In this document: in pieces, positions 23,396 to 33,097 of the stretch
How positions within the stretch are numbered: position 1 is the stretch's first letter
Layout: each line of letters begins with the position of its first letter
Assembly: GCF_020907985.1 (NCBI RefSeq)
Contig: NZ_JAJJPA010000001.1
Location: forward strand, 372,001-436,000
Direction: 5' to 3'
From: Kitasatospora humi
GTDB taxonomy: Bacteria; Actinomycetota; Actinomycetes; Streptomycetales; Streptomycetaceae
Length of the DNA stretch: 64,000 nt
Translations under genes and position numbers: made by a program
The notes under the pieces: model-generated
What the model was told of the DNA's origin: nothing
Databases searched by the model: none
Seen by the model: only the letters and a program-made list of their open reading frames with translations

Positions 23396-26300
23396 GCGTC
23401 TTCGACCTGCCGCGGCTGCACTTCTCCGGCACGGCCACCACCCAGCTGCCCACCGGTCTGCGCACCGGCCTGCTGGACCTGGCGCGAAACGCCGTGCTCA
23501 CCCCGGCCGGCGAACCCTTCCCGGCCGACCGCCCGGCCCGCGAGTACCACCAGCAGCTCGACCAGGTGGAGTTGCGCACCGCGCCCGGCGCCCACTTCGG
23601 CGGCAACGGCCACTTCACCGTCGACGCCACCGTCACCGGCGTCGACCCGCGGCCGCTCGTGCCCGACCGGGTGATCGGCCGCAGCGTCGACCTCTGGGGC
23701 CACTACAACGAGTACTTCGCCACCACCGCCAACCGGGCCCGGGTCTTCGACGTCGACCCCGCATCCTCCTGGACCACGACCCTGATGGTCGGTCACTTCT
23801 GCTTCGGGCGGCTCGGCCGCTCCCACGACGTCGGCTACCTGTGCAGCGGCGAGGTGACGGGCTGGCAGCCGCCCCGCTGGCAGGTCTTCCCGCCCGGGCG
23901 ATCGGCCGTGCCCCGGCTGCCGCTGCGCAGCGTCCACCAGTTCACCGTGCCGGCCGAGGCACTGAGCTGGCCGTCCGACGAGCCCTCACCGACCGTGGCC
24001 CGGCTGCGCGAGCTCACCGAGAGCGGTGCGGCAGCCGGCCTGGTGGTGCAGTTCGCGCTCAACCTCCCGCCCACCCCGCTCCCCACCGGGCGACCCCTCG
24101 GCTGGCAGCTGGACGGCACCATCGCCCCCTGGTACAGCGGCGAACTACGCAGCTATCCCGCCGGGCGCCTGCTCAGCAGCCGCCCCGGGCCCGAGCCGCA
24201 TCCGCGGCCGCCCGCCGCGCCCCGGCAGCTCTGCGTGGCCGTCGACGACCAGCAGGTCGGCGTCAACCTGATCGCGGCACCCGGCGGTGATCGGGTTGGC
24301 CACGGCCACTGGGAGCTGCGCACCGCCGGCACCGACCAGCTGATCGCCGAGTTGCCCGACCCACTGCCGCGCACCGTGCTCACCGTTCCACGCGCTCCCG
24401 GCCCGGCCGACCCGGCGGAACCGCTCCGGCTGGACTGGGTCGCCCCCGACGGTTCCCGGCTGTCGGCCCTGTACGAGCGGGAGGTGAACGTCCAGACCGA
24501 CCAGGCTGGGCTGATCCTGGAGCACCCCCGCCACGCCGGAGACGCCGAGTACGACACCGAGATCACCATCCGCTCGCTGGTCCGCGGCCTTCCCGCCGCC
24601 GTCCGGGGGATCCGGATCGAGCAGTACCCCAACCCGCGGGCCCGCCCCCTCGCCGAGGACGCCGCCGAGCCGGTGGTGCGCCTGCGGGCCGGCGGCCCCG
24701 AAACGGCGGGCAGCGCCGACTGGGGCCACTCCTGCACCCTGGACACCGACGCCGACGGCCTGGCCCGTTTCACGGTGCGCGGCGCCCATGCCGGCTGCGC
24801 CCGCCTGCTGCTCGCCGCCCCCGCCTCGCCCGGCCCCCCGGGGGACCACAGCCCGGTCGGCGCGCCGGCGGGCGCCGCGGACCGCTACGACGACTCCGAC
24901 GTCCACGGCTACTGGGCCGGCGCCGGCCACGCCGCCGTGCGGGTCCTGCCCGACGACTGGTGGCTCGCCCGACTGCCGCCCGAGCAGCTGACCTTCGACC
25001 TCCTCTACCGCGAGGTCTTCGCCTTCTACGAGCTGACCTCGAGCTTCATGAAGGAAGAGGTCTTCAGCCTGGCCGACCGGGCCCGGGTGGACACCTACGC
25101 CCGGCTGGTCTGGCAGATGTGCGACCCGCGCAACAAGACCCGCACCTACTACATGCCGCCCACCCGTGACCTCACCGAGCCCAAGGCCCGCCTACTGCTC
25201 GGCTACCTGCGCAAGCAGCAGACGCCGCCCGCCCTGCTCACCCTCGACCCCGACCGGCGGCGCGACAGGACCCGGCTGGCCACCCGGGCCCAACTGGTCG
25301 CCGCGCTGCACGAGGCCGTCACCCTCGAACTGGCCGTCACCCTGCAGTACCTGTACGCCGCCTACTCCCTGCCCGGCTACGGCGCCGGCCTGGCCTACCG
25401 GCAACGGGGCGCGTGGAGCGCGGAACGGCTGCGGCTGGTCAGCGGCGACGGCGGCGAGACCCTCGACCACGGAATCCGCAGCACCCTGCTGCGGATCGCC
25501 CGGGAGGAGATGACCCACTTCCTCGTCGTCAACAACGTGCTGACCGCGATAGGTGAGCCTTTCCGGTTCCCCGCCATCGACTTCGCCACCGTCAACCGGC
25601 AATCGGGGATCCCGCTCGACCTGGCCCTGGAGGGCCTCACCCCCGGCAGCGTCCAGCGCTTCATCACCCTCGAACAGCCCGACCGCAGCTGCCCCGAGCC
25701 GCGCTACGGCAGCCGCACCGCCACCGGACCGGCCCGGTCCAACACGCTCAGCGGTCTCTACGCCGCCATTCGCGACGGGCTGGCCCACCAACCGGAGCTG
25801 TTCGGCGAGAACAACCGGCGAGCCGGCGGCGAGCACCACGTCTTCCTCCGGCAGGCCGTCAACTCGACCCATCCCGACTACCAGCTCCAGGTCGACGACC
25901 TCTCCAGCGCGCTGTTCGCGATCGACTTCGTCACCGAACAGGGGGAGGGGCAGGATCCGTCCGCGGAGCGGGTGCTGCGGAAATCCAGCGGGGCCGCAGC
26001 AGCCGGGGCAGCCGGCGGGCAGGAGCCGGGAGAGGAATCGCACTACGACTCCTTCCGGAGGATCGCGGTGCTGCTGGACGGCCTAGGCCCCCTCGACCCC
26101 GGGGCGACCGGTCACCAGGTCCCCGTCCTCGGCTACCCGGTGCTGCGCAACCCGACCAGGCACGTCGCCAACGGCAACCAGCAGCAGATCACCGACCCGA
26201 CGGCCCGTGAGCTGGCCCGCCTCTGCGACGAGTCCTACGCGCTGATGGCCCAGCTGATGGTGCAGCACTTCGCCGAACCGACCACGCCCAGTCTGCGCCG

Positions 26301-26583
26301 CTCGGTGCTGATGAACGCCGCCATCGATGTCATGAACGGCGTGCTCCGGCCACTGGCCGAACTGCTGGCGACCCTCCCGTCCGGCGTGCCCGGCCGCACC
26401 GCCGGTCCGCCGTTCGCACTCACCCGGGCCCCGGCTGCGGTGCCCGACCCGCGCCGCGCCAGGGAGTTGCTGCAACGCCGCGCCCGTCGGCTGCGACAGG
26501 CGGTGCGCGCCTTCGAGCACGTCCCGGAGCACGTCGGCGGGACGTTGGACTACCTGGACGAACTGTTCGGAGGCAGCGCATGA
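23392..26583 (+). CDS. Chromopyrrolic acid synthase-like enzyme (RebD/StaD/VioB family)
   Basis: 1063 aa, the usual size of this family. The N-terminus MSVFDLPRLHFSGTATT matches the distinctive start of VioB/RebD. Further matches are LWGHYNEYFATTANRARV near residue 105, WQMCDPRNKTRTYYMPPTRDL near 580, and a C-terminal ferritin-like helical domain with LELAVTLQYLYAAYSLPGYG and IAREEMTHFLVVNNVL (Glu and ExxH metal ligands), then GGEHHVFLRQAVN. The family couples two indole-3-pyruvate imines into a dimer: chromopyrrolic acid, or prodeoxyviolacein with VioE. ATG 23392 overlaps the oxidase stop (ATGA). No VioE homologue is visible in the window. Confidence 0.93.
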   Translation: MSVFDLPRLHFSGTATTQLPTGLRTGLLDLARNAVLTPAGEPFPADRPAREYHQQLDQVELRTAPGAHFGGNGHFTVDATVTGVDPRPLVPDRVIGRSVDLWGHYNEYFATTANRARVFDVDPASSWTTTLMVGHFCFGRLGRSHDVGYLCSGEVTGWQPPRWQVFPPGRSAVPRLPLRSVHQFTVPAEALSWPSDEPSPTVARLRELTESGAAAGLVVQFALNLPPTPLPTGRPLGWQLDGTIAPWYSGELRSYPAGRLLSSRPGPEPHPRPPAAPRQLCVAVDDQQVGVNLIAAPGGDRVGHGHWELRTAGTDQLIAELPDPLPRTVLTVPRAPGPADPAEPLRLDWVAPDGSRLSALYEREVNVQTDQAGLILEHPRHAGDAEYDTEITIRSLVRGLPAAVRGIRIEQYPNPRARPLAEDAAEPVVRLRAGGPETAGSADWGHSCTLDTDADGLARFTVRGAHAGCARLLLAAPASPGPPGDHSPVGAPAGAADRYDDSDVHGYWAGAGHAAVRVLPDDWWLARLPPEQLTFDLLYREVFAFYELTSSFMKEEVFSLADRARVDTYARLVWQMCDPRNKTRTYYMPPTRDLTEPKARLLLGYLRKQQTPPALLTLDPDRRRDRTRLATRAQLVAALHEAVTLELAVTLQYLYAAYSLPGYGAGLAYRQRGAWSAERLRLVSGDGGETLDHGIRSTLLRIAREEMTHFLVVNNVLTAIGEPFRFPAIDFATVNRQSGIPLDLALEGLTPGSVQRFITLEQPDRSCPEPRYGSRTATGPARSNTLSGLYAAIRDGLAHQPELFGENNRRAGGEHHVFLRQAVNSTHPDYQLQVDDLSSALFAIDFVTEQGEGQDPSAERVLRKSSGAAAAGAAGGQEPGEESHYDSFRRIAVLLDGLGPLDPGATGHQVPVLGYPVLRNPTRHVANGNQQQITDPTARELARLCDESYALMAQLMVQHFAEPTTPSLRRSVLMNAAIDVMNGVLRPLAELLATLPSGVPGRTAGPPFALTRAPAAVPDPRRARELLQRRARRLRQAVRAFEHVPEHVGGTLDYLDELFGGSA

Positions 26584-28265
26584 AGGAGGCCACGGCATGC
26601 GGAGCGCAGCTCCAGAAGGCGGGCTCCCGGGGACTGCCGGCCGAAACCGAGGTGCTGATCGTGGGCGCCGGACCGGTCGGCCTGGCCCTCGCCTTGGAAC
26701 TGCGCCTGCAAGGCGTCGACTTCGTGCTGATCGACTCGGGCGACGGCAGCATCCCGCACCCCAAGGTGAACGCCGTCGGCCCGCGCGCCATGGAACACTT
26801 CCGCCGCTGGGGCCTGGCCGACCAGATCCGCGGAGCCGGCTGGCCCGCGGACCACAGCCTCGACACCGCCTGGGTCACCCGGGTCGGCGGCCACGAGGTG
26901 CACCGGCTGAGGGTCGGCACCACGACCACCAGGGCCCCGTTCCGCCACACCCCCGAACCCGAGGCCATCTGTCCGCAGCACTGGCTCACCCCGCTGCTCG
27001 CCGACGCCCTCGGCCACCATCCCGACGGGCCGCTACTGTTGCGCCACCGCTTGGAGGGCTTCCAGCAGACGGACGACTCGGTCACCGCGAAGGTCAACGA
27101 CCTCACTCACCACACCACCGCGACCCTCCGTGCCCGCTACCTGGTGGCGGCCGACGGCGCCGACTCCGCGGTGCGCGCCGCCGTCGACACCACCGCGCCC
27201 GCCAGGTACCCGACCCAGGTGCTGCGCAACATCCTCTTCGAGGCCCCCGACCTGCGCGCCCTGCTCGGCGAGCAGCACGCGCTCTTCTACTACCTGCTGC
27301 TGTCCGACGCCCTGAGGTTCCCGCTGCGCGCGGTGGACGGCCAGGGGATGTTCCGGCTCTCCATCCGGTGCGGCGGCACCCCGGAGGCGGCGCAACCGGC
27401 GATGGCCCTGCTCCGGCGCGCCATCGCCGTGCCGACCCCACTGCGGGTGCTCTCCGACCAGCACTGGCGACTGACCCACCGGGTGGCGACCGAATTCCGC
27501 CACGGCCGCGTCCTCCTGCTCGGCGACGCCGCACACACCCTCCCGCCCTCCGGCGGCTTCGGTGCCAACGCCGGTATCGCCGCGGCCGCCAACCTGGGCT
27601 GGAAACTCGCCGCCGAACTCGCCGGCTGGGCGGGCCCGGCGCTGCTGGACACGTACCAGGCCGAGCGCCGCCCGGTGGCCGTCGAAGCGCTGGACGAGGC
27701 ACACCGCAACCTGCGGCGCACCATCGACCGGGTCCTGCCCGCAGAGCTGCACGAGGACAGCCCGGTAGGTGCCGCCGTCCGTGCCGACCTGGCCGCGCGG
27801 CTGGAAGAAGAAGGAGCCCGGCGGGAGTTCGACGCGCCCATGATCCACATGGGCTACCGCTACGCCTCGCGGATCGTGCTGCCCGAGGATCCGACGGGCG
27901 GCGCCACCACCCTCGCGGACGAACCGGTGGACCGCCCCAACAGCCGCCCCGGATCGCGCGCCCCCCACGCGTGGCTCTCTCCCGGCTGCTCCACCCTCGA
28001 CCTCTTCGGCCCCGGCTTCCGACTGCTCTCGTTCGACCCGCAGACCGCCGACCCGGGGCCGCTGGAGCGGGCCTGCCGGGCTCGTGGCGTCCCGCTGGCG
28101 GTCACGGTCTGCCGGGACCCCGCGGTGGCCGGCTGCTACCGGGCGCCACTGCTCCTGGTGCGGCCCGACGGCCACGTGGCATGGCGCGGCGGCTGGCCCG
28201 GTGCGCCGGGCGGTGCCGGGGCGGAGGAGGTGGTCGACACGGCGCGGGGTGCGGGGAGGTGGTGA
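26580..28265 (+). CDS. FAD-dependent aromatic monooxygenase (RebC/StaC/VioC-VioD-like)
   Basis: 561 aa. Class A flavin hydroxylase: FAD loop VLIVGAGPVGLALALELRLQG, DG motif in VAADGADSAVRAAV near residue 190, GD motif in VLLLGDAAHTLPPSGGFGANAGI near residue 315, and a thioredoxin-like C-terminal domain as in PCP-hydroxylase and RebC/StaC proteins. It probably oxidises the bisindole made by the upstream enzyme. StaC/RebC act together with a P450 (StaP/RebP); no P450 is present in the window, so a VioC/VioD-like hydroxylase role on the indole is an alternative. ATG 26580 overlaps the upstream stop (ATGA), with an internal GAAGGAGG just after the start. Confidence 0.88.
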   Translation: MKEATACGAQLQKAGSRGLPAETEVLIVGAGPVGLALALELRLQGVDFVLIDSGDGSIPHPKVNAVGPRAMEHFRRWGLADQIRGAGWPADHSLDTAWVTRVGGHEVHRLRVGTTTTRAPFRHTPEPEAICPQHWLTPLLADALGHHPDGPLLLRHRLEGFQQTDDSVTAKVNDLTHHTTATLRARYLVAADGADSAVRAAVDTTAPARYPTQVLRNILFEAPDLRALLGEQHALFYYLLLSDALRFPLRAVDGQGMFRLSIRCGGTPEAAQPAMALLRRAIAVPTPLRVLSDQHWRLTHRVATEFRHGRVLLLGDAAHTLPPSGGFGANAGIAAAANLGWKLAAELAGWAGPALLDTYQAERRPVAVEALDEAHRNLRRTIDRVLPAELHEDSPVGAAVRADLAARLEEEGARREFDAPMIHMGYRYASRIVLPEDPTGGATTLADEPVDRPNSRPGSRAPHAWLSPGCSTLDLFGPGFRLLSFDPQTADPGPLERACRARGVPLAVTVCRDPAVAGCYRAPLLLVRPDGHVAWRGGWPGAPGGAGAEEVVDTARGAGRW

Positions 28266-28685
28266 GCCATGACCACCTGCCAGCGGCGAGGACGGTGTCC
28301 GGGATCCCGCCGTGCCGGTTGGCGGAGCTGTCCCGGTACCCGAGGACGCGGGCGAGCACTTGGCCGGGCGGGCCGCGCTGCTGGACGGCACCTACCGCCC
28401 GGCAGCGGTCCAGGCGGTGCGAGCCGGCCAGGCGCGTGGCGAAGCGTTCACCACCGAAGTGATCCCCTCGGCTTGTCGGTTCATCGGCCGCACCTCCGGG
28501 CGCCCTACCGCGCTCGGCGCGCAGCGCCGATCCTGGCTGCCTGGTCGGTCGGCGGCGAACCGCATCGCGGTCGCGGGCCGGCCCCGCGCCCTCGAGAGGA
28601 AACACCCTTGGCCATCGGGTTCCGATTCCCCCGCGGCTTCGCCGCCCTGTGCACCGCCGTCCTGGCGGCCGCGGCCGCTGTCCCG

Positions 28686-28806
28686 AGGCAGCGGGTGATC
28701 GACGTCCTGCCCGACCGCACCTCGGAGACCTTCGCCGCCCGGCTGACCGCCCACCCCGGAGCGGAGGTCATCTGCCGTGACCGAGCCAGTGCCTGCACGG
28801 AGGCAA
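28686..28806 (+). mobile_element. ISL3-type transposase fragment
   Basis: The frame reads RQRVIDVLPDRTSETFAARL, then HPGAEVICRDRASACTEA, which is the central part of ISL3-family transposases (catalytic Asp in the VCRDRA region). No N-terminal or C-terminal parts of the transposase are present, and I see no terminal inverted repeats. The flanking 28266-28685 stretch holds only short open frames that I cannot name. Confidence 0.65.
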
Positions 28807-28906
28807 CCACCTCCTGGATCATGCACAACCGCGAGCGCCTGACTGACATGAGCTCTTTGGGATGAGGGGCAGCGGTTCCGCTGAGTGCGGTCACCCCGAC
28901 GGAGAC

Positions 28907-31687
28907 TCAGAAGCGGAACTCCAAGGTGGCCAGCAGGCGTTTCAGATCCGCCTCGTCGGAGTCCCAATCGGACGAGCCCGGTTCGGCCTGAAGTGTGATG
29001 ACAAGCGCCCCCGGGTCGGTGTCGACGATGACTGCCACGTAGCCGGCGCCGGCACCGTACTGCGCGGACACGGCGCGGTGGCCGCCGACCACGAAAGCCC
29101 GGATGGACACTGCGTGGTGGGCACCGAGCATGACCGGCACGTTGGCTGTCACCTGGTCGTATGGCATCCGGGTGCCGAAGATGGCGATCTCAGGGGCGGG
29201 CGCCGGCGATGGATGGGCTTGCAGTTCCAGTTCGGCGAACCAACCCGGTGATGGGTCCTGCAGTTCCGGGTCGCTCGGACCCCGGCCCGTATCAGCGACG
29301 AACCAACCTGGCGGCATCAGGAAGGTGCACTGCTCGACGGCCTCGACCCGGGCACTGTCGCTGATGAGTATGAGGTTCGGCCGCCCGAGGCGGACGAACC
29401 CGACTGCACAGAGGGCGGCCAACCCCACCGCCGTGAGGCGCCAGGGCCGGGTGCCGCTCCAGCGCGGCGCGGTCCCCGTAGTGGGGCACCCGACGGATCC
29501 GCTCCTGGCGATCCAGCGGCACGCGGTGACCGAGTGCGGCAGGAGTACCGCGGACAGCAGCAGCGACACCGCGCCGACGTAGTCGGTCATGAACGAGACG
29601 CTGCGTGAGGTGATCGACAGGCAGTCGGGGGAGACGGCCGCCACGCCGAGCGCCTGGGCGCACCCGCCCGCCGAGGGTTGCAGGATCAAGGCGAGGGTCG
29701 CCGCGGCCGAGGCTGTCAGCGCGGCCGTGCTGCCCCGCACCAGCGCTCCCGGGGCTCGGCCGGCGGTGAGCAGGGCGGTGAGAACCACGAGGGCATCGCT
29801 GCAGGCGACGAGGAGGTGGAGGAAGTGGAGGTACGCGGCCGCGTCCCAGCGGTCGGACATCGGCTCACGGTGGGCGATGAACGACGCCACCAGTACCAGG
29901 ACGACGACCGCCCCAGCCCCGATGAGGCCGCCTCGCAGTCCCTCCCGCAGATTCGCCTTCCACGCGGTTCCCGCTCCCGTGGACGGGCCGCCCGACCGCT
30001 CCGGAAGTCGGGCACGCCGCAGGCGGTGAAGGGCGTATGCCGTGGCGGCGAGGCAGATGATGAACGCGGTGCAGGAGAGAAGCACCGGAATGGTCCAGGA
30101 GTGGACCAGCTCGGCGCCGAGCAAGGCAGGATCCGTGATCTCTGACCACACCTGCCCGCCGGTCGCCCCCAGGTCGGGGAAGGTGGTCAGGGCCTTGCTG
30201 TGCAGGTCCGCCGCCGTCTGAGCGAACGCCGTGCCGGCGGGCAGGATCACAGCTGCCAACACGGCGCCCTCCCGCCGTCCGCGCCACCCGGCCCGCTCCA
30301 CGGAGGCGCCCACCGCTTCGGTGGCGCGGGCCAGCCAGACCGTGAGCGGCCCGGCCACCAGGGCCACCAGCGGAACCCACACCACGATCCACACGGCGAG
30401 CGCGGCGGGTCGGGCTATCGTCACCTCGGGATAGGCGGGCTGCAGCACCAGGTCAAGGGCCAGACCGGCCGCGAGGCCGGTGCCGAACCGCCACAACGCC
30501 AGGTCGGGCGCGGCGCGGCCCGTGCTGCCTGCCGTCCGCCACCGGCCGGTGACGATGCCGACCGCGAGGAGTGCGCCGGTGACCGCGCCGCCCCAGCGTG
30601 GGACGATCACGAAGCGTGCGACGGAGTCCGCCATCAGCTCCAAGCTGTACCCCCCGATGCCGCAGGCCACTGCGATGGCCATACCGCTCCCGAGACCGCT
30701 GCCGAACGGCGGAATCGCAGTGCGCAGCGCCGCCAGCCGGGTGGCGGGGGCCGGGTGCAGCCGCAACCGACGGCGGGCGGGCGTGGGCAGGGCAGCCAGG
30801 ACGCGCTCGAGCGCCGCACCTTCCTCCCCCCAGTCCCGGACCCGTGCGTCCGCGTTCAGCTCCCGGCTGCGCACGATGGCGGCGGTCAAGGTCAGCGCGA
30901 CGACGAGCAAGCCGAGGGTCTTGACGGCCAGTTCGAGGAGGACCAGCAGGTCGGCGCCGGAACTGAGCGCACTGTAGACGCCCCCTGCGAACGCCGCCCC
31001 GCCGTCGAGCAGGGCGAAGGCGCCGGTGAACGCCAGCGCGCCGTAGGTGAAATCCACGTCGCGGTTGCGGAGGTGTGCCAGTTCGTGCAACACGACAGCG
31101 CGGAACGCAGCAGGGTCGGTGGCCATCCGCACCACCAGGCCGCCACTGACCACCAGGCATCGACGCCCCGGCAGGCCGAAGACGAAAGCGGACGGCGCCA
31201 GAGCGAACGGCTGCACTCGGAACGCCACCGGACGACTGACGCCGGCGAGCCGGCGCAGGCGGTCCAGTTCCGCCACGAGGGCTGCCGCATCCTCGCGGTC
31301 CGGCACCCGAAGTCGGTGGATACGGGCGATCAGCAGCGGGTGCAGCAGGTACAAGGCGAACGCCAGCAGAAGCACGAGAACCGCACCGAGCAGCATCCCC
31401 TGGGTCAGCTGACGTATCAACGGCGCCATACAGGCCCGCAGAGCAGCCACGTTCGCGTCCGTCGAATCGATCTGTTGCTGACTCAGGGGCACGGAGCGGT
31501 AAGGCGAGGGATCTTTCGCGATGATCGGCGACACGCAGTCGGCGACCCGCAGGATCTCGGCCCAGCTGCCCTGGACTGCGGCCGCCCCGTCTCCGAACAC
31601 GGTCGCCACCGACATGGTGACGGTGATCGCGAGCAGCATGAACAGGACCGCCGTCGCAGCGTTGCCGTACTGCGGTCGGCGCGGCAT
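28907..31687 (-). CDS. Polytopic membrane M48-family metallopeptidase
   Basis: 926 aa, far larger than a simple HtpX/M48 protease. There are two N-terminal membrane helices, then the zinc site HELAH near residue 200 (AVVLHELAHLRNRDVDFTYG) with a distal Glu in SRELNADARV near 277, both typical of M48. At least ten more hydrophobic helices follow to about residue 720, and a soluble C-terminal domain of about 170 aa (ECTFLMPPGWFVADTG to the end) rich in strands. The catalytic site should face the cytoplasm. It starts ten bases after the stop of the 31698-32210 gene, so the two are one operon. Membrane-protein quality control or a stress/defence role is possible; I cannot decide. Confidence 0.85.
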   Translation of the reverse strand: MPRRPQYGNAATAVLFMLLAITVTMSVATVFGDGAAAVQGSWAEILRVADCVSPIIAKDPSPYRSVPLSQQQIDSTDANVAALRACMAPLIRQLTQGMLLGAVLVLLLAFALYLLHPLLIARIHRLRVPDREDAAALVAELDRLRRLAGVSRPVAFRVQPFALAPSAFVFGLPGRRCLVVSGGLVVRMATDPAAFRAVVLHELAHLRNRDVDFTYGALAFTGAFALLDGGAAFAGGVYSALSSGADLLVLLELAVKTLGLLVVALTLTAAIVRSRELNADARVRDWGEEGAALERVLAALPTPARRRLRLHPAPATRLAALRTAIPPFGSGLGSGMAIAVACGIGGYSLELMADSVARFVIVPRWGGAVTGALLAVGIVTGRWRTAGSTGRAAPDLALWRFGTGLAAGLALDLVLQPAYPEVTIARPAALAVWIVVWVPLVALVAGPLTVWLARATEAVGASVERAGWRGRREGAVLAAVILPAGTAFAQTAADLHSKALTTFPDLGATGGQVWSEITDPALLGAELVHSWTIPVLLSCTAFIICLAATAYALHRLRRARLPERSGGPSTGAGTAWKANLREGLRGGLIGAGAVVVLVLVASFIAHREPMSDRWDAAAYLHFLHLLVACSDALVVLTALLTAGRAPGALVRGSTAALTASAAATLALILQPSAGGCAQALGVAAVSPDCLSITSRSVSFMTDYVGAVSLLLSAVLLPHSVTACRWIARSGSVGCPTTGTAPRWSGTRPWRLTAVGLAALCAVGFVRLGRPNLILISDSARVEAVEQCTFLMPPGWFVADTGRGPSDPELQDPSPGWFAELELQAHPSPAPAPEIAIFGTRMPYDQVTANVPVMLGAHHAVSIRAFVVGGHRAVSAQYGAGAGYVAVIVDTDPGALVITLQAEPGSSDWDSDEADLKRLLATLEFRF

Positions 31688-31697
31688 CAGGGGCGTC

Positions 31698-32210
31698 TCA
31701 ATCCTCGACGCCCTCGACGCGAGGAGGGGGCGGCTCAAGGGCCACCGGGGCGGCCAGCGCGCCCACGATCGCGTCGGCCAGCAAGCGGCACTGCGCATCG
31801 GACAGCCCGAGTTCCCCGCTGCGCTCGAGCGCGGCCGTCCGGATCAGCCGCAGCTCGTCATCGGTGAATTCCGGTGATGGGTCGGACGCCACGGCCGGCC
31901 CGCCGCTACCGGTCAGGCGCTGGTGCAGGCGGCGCGCCAGCGCTCCAGCGCCCGCCCAGACGGCCTCGCCGGTCTTCTGCGTGACCGTCTGCCATACCTG
32001 CGCGCACATCTGCAGCGCCGCGGCGGTCACCAGCACGACGCCCGTGTCGACGCCGAATCCGAGCAGAGCATCCCGCTCACCCGAGGAGGACAGACCGCCC
32101 GCGAAGAACGCTCCACTCAGATCCTTGAACAACGGCAGCTCACCTGGGGCGACTTCACGCACCACCGCTCGGCCCCAAGCAGTCACCACTGACACGTCAA
32201 CCTGTTCCAT
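31698..32210 (-). CDS. Partner protein of the M48 peptidase, unknown function
   Basis: 170 aa. The N-terminal half is globular (VSVVTAWGRAVVREVAPGELPLFKDLS), with a conserved-looking GFGVDTGVVLVTAAALQMCAQV segment that could be an amphipathic or membrane-associated helix. The C-terminal half is a helical pair (FTDDELRLIRTAALERSGELGLSDAQCRLLADAIVGAL). I recognise the combination only as an actinobacterial type found beside proteases and do not name it. It is ten bases upstream of the peptidase, which suggests the two act together, for example as regulator and effector. ATG 32210 was chosen; the SD is weak. Confidence 0.7.
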   Translation of the reverse strand: MEQVDVSVVTAWGRAVVREVAPGELPLFKDLSGAFFAGGLSSSGERDALLGFGVDTGVVLVTAAALQMCAQVWQTVTQKTGEAVWAGAGALARRLHQRLTGSGGPAVASDPSPEFTDDELRLIRTAALERSGELGLSDAQCRLLADAIVGALAAPVALEPPPPRVEGVED

Positions 32211-32330
32211 CGGCCCCCCAGCAGCTCCCGTCGCTCCCACATGAGACCACAACCAGCCTTCTCCCGGGAAAGGTTCTGAGATCTCGTGCCGGGGCTGGGC
32301 ATTACCCTGGTGATTACCGACCTCGGGGCT

Positions 32331-32880
32331 TCAAGCTGATGGCGGCGGGAGGTCGAGGGAGAGTCCGGTGCCGGCGAGGAAGCCGTCGAGGGTATCAGCG
32401 CGGTACTGCAGTCGCTTCAGGCGGTTGCGGACGAGGGCTTCGAGGCGGTCGAGGGCGATGCCGGCGAGGTTCGCGAGACTGCGCTTGACGTGGGCCCACA
32501 GGTACTCGACCGCGCTCAGCTCGGGTGCGTAGGCGGGCGGGATGAACACCGTCAGCCAGTCCCGCGCGCTGATCAAGTCGCGCATGGCATGGGGGACATG
32601 GGTGTTGAGCCGATCCCAGACCAGCACGATCGGCGCCTTGACCAGCTGGTGGACTCCGTTGATCAGACCGATGTAGTCACGCTCGGACAGGCTGTGGCGC
32701 TCGCCCTTGCGCCCGGTGTGGCGCCCGCAGCCTGTGGCACAGCCGGGTCCGAGAGCCTGGACGCATCGCGAGCAGCCCGGCAACGGAGACCCGTCCGGAG
32801 CCCTGGCGCCCGAGACGCTGTAGGAAACGTGGAACTTCCGGCCGATCAGTGATGTCTGCTACCGGGACGCCAGCCCTATC
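32331..32880 (-). mobile_element. IS630-family transposase remnant (frameshifted, 5'-truncated)
   Basis: On the minus strand one frame (about 32880-32720) gives GRQGSGRVSVAGLLAMRPG and a second (about 32720-32331) gives GRKGERHSLSERDYIGLING, VLVWDRLNTHVPHAMRDLI, and the DDE_3 end with YAPELSAVEYLWAHVKRSL, LQYRADTLDGFLAGTGL. A frameshift near 32720 and loss of the N-terminal HTH half make it inactive. The second Asp and last Glu of the DDE triad remain. No clear terminal repeats were found. Flanks 32211-32330 and 32881-33097 hold nothing else recognisable. Confidence 0.8.
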
Positions 32881-33097
32881 CCTGACCAGGGACAACGCAC
32901 CGATCACTCTCGGAATGACAACGCCTCCTGACTATCAGCCACTTACAGGACCGTAGATCATAAAAAGCGCCCAGTCACAGGCCACCGGAGTTGTTGACTG
33001 TTCGCGAACATCAGATTGATGATGAGCGCGCACCAGAACCAGTCGCACATCTTTGCTACCCACTCAGCCTCTCCGCATGTGGATGAAGGGCAAACAG

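Noticed and set aside
28312..28698. Possible thiolase or reverse-transcriptase fragment after the flavin monooxygenase
   Set aside because: Short words such as LLDGTYRPAAVQAVRAG look faintly familiar but no motif is complete; left unassigned.
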